From Bacillota bacterium (GTDB lineage: Bacteria; Bacillota; Sulfobacillia; JACIYH01), in assembly GCA_030019365.1 (NCBI GenBank), contig JASEFA010000002.1:121525-185524 (forward strand): DNA of 64,000 nucleotides, read 5' to 3'. Within the stretch, counting starts at the first letter, position 1. Each line of letters begins with the position of its first letter. The notes below the pieces were generated by a model that worked only from the letters and a program-made list of their open reading frames with translations, searched no databases and was not told where the DNA came from. Positions 18,129 to 27,000 of this stretch are shown here, piece by piece. The position numbers and the translations under genes are program-made.

Positions 18129-18755
18129 GTGTCGAGTTACCCCTACACCCAGGTTCCTGGGAAACTCAAGGCATTCATGGATCGAATCCAGCAAGCCGGA
18201 CGCCCGGAAGTAGTTGACAAGAAGTGGCTGGCCTCCAACGGTTTCAAAAGCACGAGCGACGCCTCTATTATTCCTCTGCTCAAGTTTATAGGCTTCATCG
18301 ACCACTCCGGCAAACCGATGGACCGCTGGGTGCAGTACCGCGATAGAGACAGGGCACCATTGGTCCTTGGCCAGGCCATTGAAGAGGCTTACTCGGACTT
18401 GTTTCAAGTGTTCCCAGACGCACCGCAGAGATCCGCCGAGGAACTGGCGAACTTCTTCAGGAGCCGTTCGAAAGCGGGGGAGCAGGCTATCTCCAAGATG
18501 GTTAGCTCATTCAAGGCATTATGTAATCTAGGTGCTTTGCGCAGCACACCAGCAACCGGGGCTGACGTCCCTTGTAGCACAGACAAGGCAGGGACAACTC
18601 CGGCAACGCCCGAGCTAACCCGGCGGTCGCCAGCCGGCATCACCATAAACATTAACCTTCAACTCACCCTGCCGGAAACTACCGACGAGACAGTCTACGA
18701 CAAGCTATTTGCATCGTTGCGGAGGCACCTGTTTGAAGGGGACGGGCGTGCTTGA
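18129..18755 (+). CDS. DUF5343-family protein
   Basis: 208 aa from GTG 18129, preceded by AGGGGA. The sequence VSSYPYTQVPGKLKAFMDRI, then KKWLASNGFKSTSDASIIPL, LKFIGFIDHSGKP and EELANFFRSRSKAGEQAISK is the DUF5343 pattern as I know it. The domain looks like a winged-helix pair and has no assigned catalytic activity. A proline/threonine-rich linker and a short beta-rich C terminus (AGITININLQLTLPE) follow. The stop overlaps the start of the HEPN gene (TTGA), implying a two-gene unit. Related proteins occur in defence neighbourhoods; here it could sense a target or restrain the HEPN partner, which is inference. Confidence 0.7.
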   Translation: MSSYPYTQVPGKLKAFMDRIQQAGRPEVVDKKWLASNGFKSTSDASIIPLLKFIGFIDHSGKPMDRWVQYRDRDRAPLVLGQAIEEAYSDLFQVFPDAPQRSAEELANFFRSRSKAGEQAISKMVSSFKALCNLGALRSTPATGADVPCSTDKAGTTPATPELTRRSPAGITININLQLTLPETTDETVYDKLFASLRRHLFEGDGRA

Positions 18756-19288
18756 TACACCTGGCACGCGAGTGGTTATCTAGGGTAAGAGCGTTCGGCG
18801 AGGAAGTGCACGGAATCTTGTCATGGTGCGAGGCGTCGCCCTCACGGGTGTTATCCCTCGACAAGACGAGACGGCAGTTGCAATTGCTATCGCCTCACCA
18901 GAGCGAACTGTTCGAAGAAGCCTTGTCGTGCATCGAACATGGATTGCATCGGGCAGCTCACGTGATGGCTTGGGCTGGGTTCATCGATTTCTTCCAGCGC
19001 AAACTCGTAAGTACCGGGATGGACAGGGTCATCAGGCTCCGACCCGATTGGGCGAGATACCGTTCCATCGAGGAACTGCGGGAACACGTAAGCGATTTTG
19101 AGCTAATCAGAACCGGTGCTGAGATGGGCCTTGTGTCCAGGAATGAGATGAAGACTCTGCACGGTCTGCTTTCCATCCGCAACGAATGTGCCCACCCAAG
19201 TAGTTACAGTCCCGCGCTCAACGAAAGCCTCGGATACGTGGCGCAACTCCTCAAACGGCTTGACCAACTGACGCAAAGGACGTTGTGA
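18752..19288 (+). CDS. HEPN-domain protein (probable RNase effector)
   Basis: 178 aa from TTG 18752, whose codon overlaps the upstream TGA. Helix-rich, with a paired-helix motif ALSCIEHGLHRAAHVMAWAG and then LHGLLSIRNECAHPSSYSP. R143 and H148 form an RX4H motif, the catalytic signature of HEPN ribonucleases, placed as usual near the end of the penultimate helix. HEPN proteins commonly act as toxins or abortive-infection RNases under an antitoxin or sensor. Its obligate-looking partner is the DUF5343 protein. The pair sits on the plus strand between two minus-strand defence operons, beside a dead IS21, suggesting insertion as a unit. Confidence 0.6.
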   Translation: MIHLAREWLSRVRAFGEEVHGILSWCEASPSRVLSLDKTRRQLQLLSPHQSELFEEALSCIEHGLHRAAHVMAWAGFIDFFQRKLVSTGMDRVIRLRPDWARYRSIEELREHVSDFELIRTGAEMGLVSRNEMKTLHGLLSIRNECAHPSSYSPALNESLGYVAQLLKRLDQLTQRTL

Positions 19289-19310
19289 GGCCTGTAAGTG
19301 CACGGAGCGG

Positions 19311-19359
19311 GCCGGTTCGAACCGGCAGCCCCACCGCGCTAAGCAAGAGGTGGGGGTTT
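19311..19359. terminator. hairpin pair between convergent HEPN gene and brxL
   Basis: A perfect 16-base palindrome GCCGGTTCGAACCGGC (19311-19326) is followed by a second stem, CCCCACC (19329-19335) with GGTGGGG (19349-19355), then GTTT. It lies between convergent genes, where a bidirectional terminator is expected. The T-run is short, so efficiency is uncertain. Confidence 0.4.
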
Positions 19360-19403
19360 GCGCCGGCCATCGCGGTTAAGGGTCCCACGAGGTCGCCCGG
19401 GGC

Positions 19404-21440
19404 TTACGACAGAGAGAGGCCCTTTTGGGCGGCGGCCATGGGGTCCTTGTAGAAGATGGGGTCGACGTGCTCGATGATGTCGGAGGGTACGTCAAGGAGG
19501 TGGCGCTTGTTCTCTATGGGGATCAACGCGCGTCTGGCCCCGTTGTCCATGGCCACACGGAGGGGCTCGGCCAGGGAGCGCACGGGCTTGGGGTTACCCT
19601 GCACGGTCATATCGCCGAGGATCAGCATGGCAGGCAGCACGGGCAGCTTCTTGATGGCGGAGTAGACGGCCAGGAAAAAGGCCACGCCTGCGTCACAACT
19701 GACGCGGGTACCGAGGAGGTCGATGCCTTCTACGTAGAAGTCGGTGGTGTCCAGCTGGTGACCGATGCCCAACTCCACCTTGTGGCCCTGCATGTAAGAG
19801 AAGGCGCGGTTGAGGGCTTCCTTCATGCTGGTGTCCATGCCGCCGGCCACCTTAAGCTTACCAGTGCCAGTAGACGTGCCTACCTCGATGCGGAATAGGG
19901 CCACCCTGCCGTCGTCGCCGACTGAGGCAGCATAGAGGGAACCAGGAGCCAGCGGGTCGGGTGAAATCAGGTTACGGCCCCCCTCTTCGGGCACGCCGAC
20001 GAAACGTTCCTCCCTCGTTTCCTGGTCGATGAACGAGAAGCTGGTCTGGTGATACTCGAACGGCCCGAGTTTCTTGAGCTGCTCCTTCACTCGCCGTCGG
20101 CCCTCGAGGGCCATTTCGAGGTACTCCCGGAGTTCGTCCTTCGTCCATTCGCCGTGCGGGTGCAGGAGCTTGAGGTAGCCGGCCACGGTCTTGCGCACGG
20201 CCTTGGCGTCCCGCGCATTGAGGTGGGAGCCCAGGGCGAAGTGGCTGTCCATGGCCTCGGCGAGGTTGTGCTTGCGCAGTTCCTTAAGAGCCTCTGCCAG
20301 ATAGTCAGAGACGAAGCCGTAGTGATCGGTCAGGAACTCGTTCCGGACCTTGGGGATCTCCCACCCCGGCAAATAAAAGTGAATGCGGTCCAGGAAGGCC
20401 ATATCCTCCCGTATGACTTCCGGCAGGGGGGCGAACAGGGTCGAGCTGCGCACCATCACCTCCACCGGCTGGTTGGTGTTGCCAAACATAGCCACGCTGG
20501 CGCTGGCAGACAGGGACTCCTTGCCCCTTGCGAAGGAACCGGACTCGCAGTATGTCTTAAGGGTGGTTATGACCTCTTTGGGCATTTTCTCCAGATCGGC
20601 AACCTCGTCGAAGGCTATGGCATCCCACAGGCCTACCAGACCCATCTTGCCGCTGGCGATGTTGTAAAAAAGATTGGCGACCGTGGTGGGCCCGGTAAGC
20701 AGGATGACGTAGGGAGAAAGCTCCTGGTAAACGAAGGATTTGCCCGTTGCCCGGGGACCCAGTTCGATGAAGTTGTAGTTTGACTCGACCATGGGGATGA
20801 GGCGGGCGAGCAGTAACAGCTTGAGCCGCCGCTCGAAGTGGGTAGGTTCCAGCCCGATGCTGCGGATCAGCAGGTCGAGCCACTCATCGGTACCAAATTG
20901 GGTCCGGCCCCGCCGGAACTCGTCGAGACGCATCTCCGCCAGCTGTATTGGTTCAAGAGTGTCGATCCAGAAGGGGCTGCGCCGTCGGGACACGGTGTCG
21001 TCATAGCTGTGGCGTATCTCGACACGAGCCCAGATCCCACCTAGCAGCAGGCGATCATACTGCCTCACGTACTCCTCAGGGATGTGAACATGTCTGTGCC
21101 CGAAATGGACGAGCTCAGCCCAGTACTTGTTGTCCTCGGATACGTAGCGCACCTTGACCTTGTCTATAAAAGAGTGGCGACCCTCCTGCTGGACTCTGGC
21201 CTGAGCCTTCATGGCCTCATCGGGGCGTACGTAGTTCTCAGCCACGGTATCATTGACCACTTTGAGCCCCAGTTCCAGGGCCACTGGATCATCCGTGGCG
21301 CAGTATTTCCCGAGAAGGTACTCGAGGACGAAGACCGGAACGTTGGCCCCGACCTTCACCTTGCGGACCAGGTCCTTGCGCACCACCCGGCCGGGGAAAA
21401 CCTGATTGGCCTTCAGATCCAGCGCGTCTGTGGCGACCAC
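19404..21440 (-). CDS. brxL: BREX protein BrxL (AAA+ / Lon-like)
   Basis: 678 aa, GTG start with GGGGAGGGG upstream. Walker A is GPRATGKS (228-235) and Walker B IAFDEVADL (about 275-283); a Lon-protease-like C-terminal domain ends IENKRHLLDVPSDI. Both domains match BrxL, the last gene of type 1 BREX operons. In E. coli and Acinetobacter work BrxL is a DNA-binding AAA+ multimer needed for phage exclusion rather than a classical protease. Where Lon has its catalytic GPSAG, this protein reads SCDAGVAFFLAVYSA, so serine protease activity of the Lon type is doubtful. It begins 33 bases after the pglZ stop and closes the operon. Confidence 0.93.
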   Translation of the reverse strand: MVATDALDLKANQVFPGRVVRKDLVRKVKVGANVPVFVLEYLLGKYCATDDPVALELGLKVVNDTVAENYVRPDEAMKAQARVQQEGRHSFIDKVKVRYVSEDNKYWAELVHFGHRHVHIPEEYVRQYDRLLLGGIWARVEIRHSYDDTVSRRRSPFWIDTLEPIQLAEMRLDEFRRGRTQFGTDEWLDLLIRSIGLEPTHFERRLKLLLLARLIPMVESNYNFIELGPRATGKSFVYQELSPYVILLTGPTTVANLFYNIASGKMGLVGLWDAIAFDEVADLEKMPKEVITTLKTYCESGSFARGKESLSASASVAMFGNTNQPVEVMVRSSTLFAPLPEVIREDMAFLDRIHFYLPGWEIPKVRNEFLTDHYGFVSDYLAEALKELRKHNLAEAMDSHFALGSHLNARDAKAVRKTVAGYLKLLHPHGEWTKDELREYLEMALEGRRRVKEQLKKLGPFEYHQTSFSFIDQETREERFVGVPEEGGRNLISPDPLAPGSLYAASVGDDGRVALFRIEVGTSTGTGKLKVAGGMDTSMKEALNRAFSYMQGHKVELGIGHQLDTTDFYVEGIDLLGTRVSCDAGVAFFLAVYSAIKKLPVLPAMLILGDMTVQGNPKPVRSLAEPLRVAMDNGARRALIPIENKRHLLDVPSDIIEHVDPIFYKDPMAAAQKGLSLS

Positions 21441-21473
21441 CCGACGCCCCTCCCCGCGGCACGGCCCTGATTC

Positions 21474-24026
21474 TCAGTGAACGAGATCCACCGGGACAGA
21501 AGGCAAACTGGCCAACCTCGTGCCGGAAAGCGCGTCCAGTACCACGATGTCGGCCAGCCCGGAACGAAGCTCCGTGTCCGTCACCTGAAAGATAAGAGCA
21601 TTGGGCTCATTGGGCTGGAGCTTTACCTGCCGGGACGCAGGGTCGTAACCCTGGTTGGCTGCGACCAGGATCCCGGCTCTCTTACCCCCCACGATAAGTT
21701 CGGCGGTCAGGGTCAGGGGTTCGGGCACCAGGCTCACGTAGGTAACCTGCACGCTGAAGATACGGTTGGTGATCTTCCCCGGCGGGAACGCGAGCGCCAG
21801 TTGCGGCACACCCTTTTGTTCACTCGGCGGCGCTTTCGCTTTCACCACAACTGAAACCACCGGGATCACCATTTCCTGCAATGTCAGGCCCCCGTGACAG
21901 TAGCCGCCGCCCCCCAGGATGAAGACGCCAAGCCCTACGGGAAACGCCAATTCGAGCTCGCCTGCGATCCCCAGTTTGACCGACGGGACCCTCACGAGAT
22001 CGGCGCCCGTCCTCCCACCTCTCCCGGCCCAGGACCGCCGACGGAGGCAGACGGTATGCCCGCCCGGTGGCTCCACCTTGTTGGCCAGGTCGGCTTCGGG
22101 CAGGAAGAGGTAGCCGTGGTCGGCAGCGAAAACCTGACGCTCGAAGCCCACCCGCGCCAGCGCACGCGAAGCCCGCGCCAGATCGTCCAGGATATCGCTC
22201 ATGTATTTGTGAGCCTGGCGATCATTTCCCCCCTCGCCGAACTCATCCAGCTCTCTAGAGCGCACGACGACCAGGTTCGCCCCTTCAAGCCTGCGCCCCA
22301 GTCTGCGGGTCGAGAGATCGAGCAGCTCGTCAAGCGTAAGGTCCACCGCGGATGGGTACCGGCTTCGTATCAGTTCTGCCCGCTCAGCAGGGCCCCCAGA
22401 AACCCGGCCCCTTACCAGCACCGCAAGCTTCCCGTTCCTGTCAGCCAGCTCCATTCCTTCTTCGGCACCCGGCATGAGAGCTGCCATTCCCACTTCGGTG
22501 ATTCCGGGGAGGATGCCCAGGTACGGTTCGCACGCTGCTTCGCCATCACGCCCCAGGCGGCCGGCAAGGTCAACCCCCATCTCGTAACGGAGGGCGTCCA
22601 CGAGGAAGTAAGCCGTCCTCTCTCGATCAAGGTGCGGGCGTACGTGCCGTTCAAACACCATGTGCTGCTGGGGCAGGCGGCTGAGGTCGAAGTCCTCTAT
22701 TTGCAGCGCCTCACAAAACCCTTCGGCAAGGGCGATGACGGCCTGGGTATACGCCGCGCGCGCGGCCTCCGCGATGCTGCTGATGAAGTCCTCGTCATCG
22801 ACGTACCGCAGTTGCTGCTCCAGCAGGCGGTAAGCGCTATCAAGCCGATACCAGCCCCCCGCAAGCCGGTTCCGGCTCGAGCCTGCGTAATTGCGGATCC
22901 AGTGCTCGACTGGTTTTCCCTTCGAGCACCTGACCTCCTGCCCCACCCGGGAAGCCTCCCGCAGCACTGTTATGGCATAAGTTACAGCGTTCCAGGCCAC
23001 GTTGCGGACCGCCGTCCGCCGGACCCAGAAGCTACTCCGCGCCTTCTCCACCAACACCTCAGCTTCGTCCAACTTACCGCTCTCTATCATGCGGCCCGCC
23101 ACCTCCAGGCGGGTACGCTCCTGGAACGGGAACGTATCGCTGCCCGCACCGGCCTCCCCGGCGGACGCCATAGCGGCCAGGTTGAGGTCGCGTTCGGTCG
23201 CCCAGGCCAGCGCAGCATAGCCTTCCGCGAGAGAACCGGTGTCCCGCATGTAGTGGCAGACGGCCCGGCAGGCCTCGACGTCCTGGGGACGCTCCGGAAC
23301 AGGCACCTTTCCCAGGGACTCGCGTAGCCGTCCGGAGTGTTCGCCGAGATCGTGTAGCAGCTCTCCCAGCAACACGTACCGCGCGAGTGCCTGTCTCAGG
23401 CCAAGGGCATCGGCGGCAGGCACGTCGAGTCCGAAGTGGTCGCGGACATACCTGCGCATGTCGTCCAGGGCCTCCCGGTCGATCACTGCCTGGAGGGCAC
23501 CGTCGTCAAGCAGGAATCGCGCGGCCACTTCGTGCGGACCGACGTCACCGAAGATCACCGCCACCAACCCACCGTCACTGCGCCTTTCTGCAGCCGCGTC
23601 GAGGTCGGCCAGCGTGACGGTAGGGTTCTCGAGGAGCGCCCTGATCTCCGTCTCGGGGAGGACCCCCCTGAGGGGCTCGCGCCCAAGCCCGGCCAGGTCT
23701 TCGCCGGGCCCGTCACCGAACCGACAGCCAGCCTTCCAGAGCGGCAGCAACAGATCGTCGTACTCCCTCGGACGCTCCCGGGGAACATACACGAGCAGCG
23801 TCTTTTGCCCCCCGACCAGGTCCCGGGCGTTGGCCAGCAACCAGCGATCAGCTTCGTGCCTCAGACGCAGCCAGGAGTCCTGCCGGGCAAGGACGGTCAG
23901 GCCGGGCCAACGTAACGTTTCGGCAAGCTCGCGGAAGGTGCCGGTCCGGTCGTACCACACCGTCAACCCCGCCCGCCGTACGCTCTCCTCGATCACCTTC
24001 CGCACGTGGTCGCTTACCCGGCCCAT
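21474..24026 (-). CDS. pglZ: BREX alkaline-phosphatase-like protein PglZ
   Basis: 850 aa from ATG 24026, which has GGAGGAG eight bases upstream; the open frame extends further but without support. The PglZ core is visible: AYFLVDALRYEMG, LGILPGITEVGMAALMPG and, later, VFAADHGYLFLPE, the metal-binding aspartate/histidine regions of the alkaline-phosphatase fold. The N-terminal ~350 residues are helical; the C terminus is a beta-rich domain (YVSLVPEPLTLTAELIVGG). PglZ is the hallmark BREX component, found in every subtype. It starts 22 bases after pglX stops. Confidence 0.93.
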   Translation of the reverse strand: MGRVSDHVRKVIEESVRRAGLTVWYDRTGTFRELAETLRWPGLTVLARQDSWLRLRHEADRWLLANARDLVGGQKTLLVYVPRERPREYDDLLLPLWKAGCRFGDGPGEDLAGLGREPLRGVLPETEIRALLENPTVTLADLDAAAERRSDGGLVAVIFGDVGPHEVAARFLLDDGALQAVIDREALDDMRRYVRDHFGLDVPAADALGLRQALARYVLLGELLHDLGEHSGRLRESLGKVPVPERPQDVEACRAVCHYMRDTGSLAEGYAALAWATERDLNLAAMASAGEAGAGSDTFPFQERTRLEVAGRMIESGKLDEAEVLVEKARSSFWVRRTAVRNVAWNAVTYAITVLREASRVGQEVRCSKGKPVEHWIRNYAGSSRNRLAGGWYRLDSAYRLLEQQLRYVDDEDFISSIAEAARAAYTQAVIALAEGFCEALQIEDFDLSRLPQQHMVFERHVRPHLDRERTAYFLVDALRYEMGVDLAGRLGRDGEAACEPYLGILPGITEVGMAALMPGAEEGMELADRNGKLAVLVRGRVSGGPAERAELIRSRYPSAVDLTLDELLDLSTRRLGRRLEGANLVVVRSRELDEFGEGGNDRQAHKYMSDILDDLARASRALARVGFERQVFAADHGYLFLPEADLANKVEPPGGHTVCLRRRSWAGRGGRTGADLVRVPSVKLGIAGELELAFPVGLGVFILGGGGYCHGGLTLQEMVIPVVSVVVKAKAPPSEQKGVPQLALAFPPGKITNRIFSVQVTYVSLVPEPLTLTAELIVGGKRAGILVAANQGYDPASRQVKLQPNEPNALIFQVTDTELRSGLADIVVLDALSGTRLASLPSVPVDLVH

Positions 24027-24048
24027 GTTCTCGTCTCCTCCAGCCCGA

Positions 24049-27000
24049 TCACTGCCGCAGGTAACGTGTACCACGTCCCCTACCCACCGTACCCACAACT
24101 CCTCTGGCGGTCAAGCCCCGCAGGACCCGCGACAGTCCGCCACTGTCAAGCCCGGTCAGTTCCTGCAACTCGGTCCGGGATCGCGCAGTCCCAGGGGGAA
24201 GCACGTGGAGCACCCTCCGCTCCAGCTCCGATTCATCTGCCCCCCGCCCACTGCCGATGCTGACCGATGCGGCGCCCTTCGCCGAACGAAGCGGCCACAG
24301 CCGCCGCGCCATGGTTGACCAATCGTAACGACCGGCAGCCAGCTCTTCCCAGGTCCGCTCTGCCTCGCTCCACGGTACAAGCTTCCGCAAAGGAGCGACA
24401 TTGATCAATACCCCGTCGTGCAGGTCTGGTTCGTACCCCACCTCTTTCAAGCCCGAAGCCGCCTCCGCCTTGAGACGCAGGACCTCCACCAGGCGGTCAC
24501 GGAACTCCCCGATCTCCTCGCACAGAGCACGCTGCTCGTCGATCTTGCGCAGGAGAGAACGAGTTGCTGCACCGCCCCGCTGTCCACCGTTAGCCTGCAT
24601 CATCAGGGCCTCAAGTGCCTGTTCCTCCCGGTCGAGGCGCGGCTGTACGTAATCATGCAGCACGGTGAACAGCGTGTCCCGGCTCAGGCGATGGTAGTAG
24701 AGCCAGACCCCGTACCGCCGGTTCGTGCTACACAGATACCAGTAGATGGGCGCCTTCCGCCGGCTCCGGGAATACCGCTTGATGTGGAAATCGAAGAACC
24801 CCCGGGGACTGCGGAAGAACTCCCTCAGGTCGCCCACACCCAGCATCTCGCAGGCCTCCCGCTCTATGGCGTGTGCGCGGTCCCCCCAAAGGTACTCGAG
24901 CACTTCGCGTACACGCGCGACTATGTCATCCCGGTGCCCCTCCTCGTCCACCAGGATGCCATTCCAGGCAATGCGGATTGGATACTCGTCATCGCTGATC
25001 GTTGGCTTCTTCACTACCCCCTCAGGGGGCAGATGAATAGCACTCGGCCGCGCACGCAACCACTCTTCGCTGACAATGCCCCCCGGCTTAGCCGGCAACC
25101 CGTCCGGCCCCACCAGCATCCCCGGCGGACACACCGGTGGCGGATCAAACAGATCGGGCAGCATCGGGGCCAAACGCGTCTCGCGGCCTACGCGCACGTC
25201 CCAACGCCCCATTGCGCAGCCTACACAATACGACAACAATCCCGCGAGCCATTCCTCTTCCCGAGGAGCGTTCGATCCGGGTGGCAGTTCTCCGCTTCCC
25301 TCTAGCGGCCCACTGTGGTCCTTCAGATTGTGGCTTACCGTCGTTTCAACCAGAACTCGGTCCTCAGGGGAGACCCGGTACGTGTTCCAGGAGACTTCGT
25401 CTACTTCGTCAGCATGGAGGGAGACGTGAATCTTCAGAGCCTCAACATGGCGAAACTTCTCGAACACCGTGTTCAGTGAATTCACACTCGCCAGCGTCTC
25501 CCACGGGGTGACAAACATACGCGCCAACTCATTCAACGTGTCCCCTTGACGAGCTAGACCCGCCAATGTCAAGCCCAACCGTGCAAGGTTCGGCCCCAAA
25601 TCAACCGGGACGGGCGTACGTTGTATCACGCCGACCTCCCAGGACCCTACCGCCATCTGCAGGGAAACAAGAGTGCGGAACGCAGAAGAATTCCCAAGCG
25701 CAAGCAAGCTTGGGGCAAGCGCATCATCGAATAGAAACAGACCCGGACCTTTGTGCCCAAAAACGCACCCGCAAGGAAGCATCCGCAGGTTCAGACCCTT
25801 TATGGTGCGTAGGGTCCAGGTTAGGCCGGGCCGGAAGTAGTACCGCTCGTTGCGGATGAAGGCACGGGCGAAATGGCGGATCTCGTGGCCGTTGTTCTCC
25901 CAGTTCACAACGAGGTGGATGTCGGCGTAGTACGGGGAGTATTCCCCGCCCTTGGCGAAGAAGGCCCAGCGCTTGCCCGACGACAACTGCCTCAGCATCT
26001 CCTGGCGGAACTCGTCGTGGCCGGGGTACTTCCATCCGGCGGGGAACGGGCCACCCGCGATGGTTTCGGGAGGAACCTCCCAGGCGGCCCTGACGAAACG
26101 GAAGTCGTCCGCCGTGGCAAGGCCCTGCTTTACGGTGCCGGCGTAACCCTCGAAGGGGGGGAATTCCTTGAACTTGTTGCGAAGGCTTTCGCTGACCCAG
26201 TAGGCGAAGGGCGAACCCGGTACCAGGGAGAAAGACGCGGGACGAAGCCGGTAGACGTGGGGAGGCCGGTGACCATCGGCGAGTTCGGCAATCGTCGCTT
26301 CGAGAGCCGATGCCTTTTCGGCCGGATCGGTCTTGAGCAGCCGGACGAAGCACGCGCCGTCGTCCGGATCCTTGGTTCCCCTCGGGCGCTCCACGACGTA
26401 CGCAGCTGCCTCCACCATGGCATCGTCCATTACCCCGAAACCGAGGTCGGCGAGAAGCTTGAACTCGCCCTCCTGGAGCAAGACCTCCTCGCGCCACCGC
26501 TGGTACGTGGTAAGGAAGAATCCCGTCCGGCTGGTGATCACACCCAGGCGCCCGCCTGGCGCGAGGAGTTGCAGCGCTCGTTCTACAAAGGCCGCGTAAA
26601 TATCGTTTTTGCTCCGCGGGTACTTGCGCTGCATGTAGTCTTTGGCCAGCTTCGTCCCCTCTCCAAACGGCGGATTCATGAGAATCACGTCATAGTTCTT
26701 GGACATCACGTCAATGAAGGCTATGCCGGCCGCTGCGTCGTCACGGAACAGCTTCCGGGCGTATTGGCCGCCGTTGGCCACTGCCTCCGCGTGTTCTCTG
26801 AGTGCGTCCAGCAGTACTTCCTCCGCCTGCCCCCACGCCGAGTCGGGGTTGAAGGCGGCCAGCGGGAACTTATCCCGGTGCCTGTTGCACGTCGCCTGCA
26901 CTTCCTCTTTGACCTGGAGGAGGCTTCCGGCCTCGGAGGCGAGCCGCATCATTTTCCAGACGTCTGCCGCCACGTCGTGCAGGCGAGCGGGAAGCCGGGG

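Noticed and set aside
19311-19345. tRNA T-arm or attachment site suggested by GGTTCGAACC
   Set aside because: The stem does not pair in tRNA geometry with a 7-base loop, and no acceptor or anticodon arm is present; it is a simple palindrome between convergent genes.
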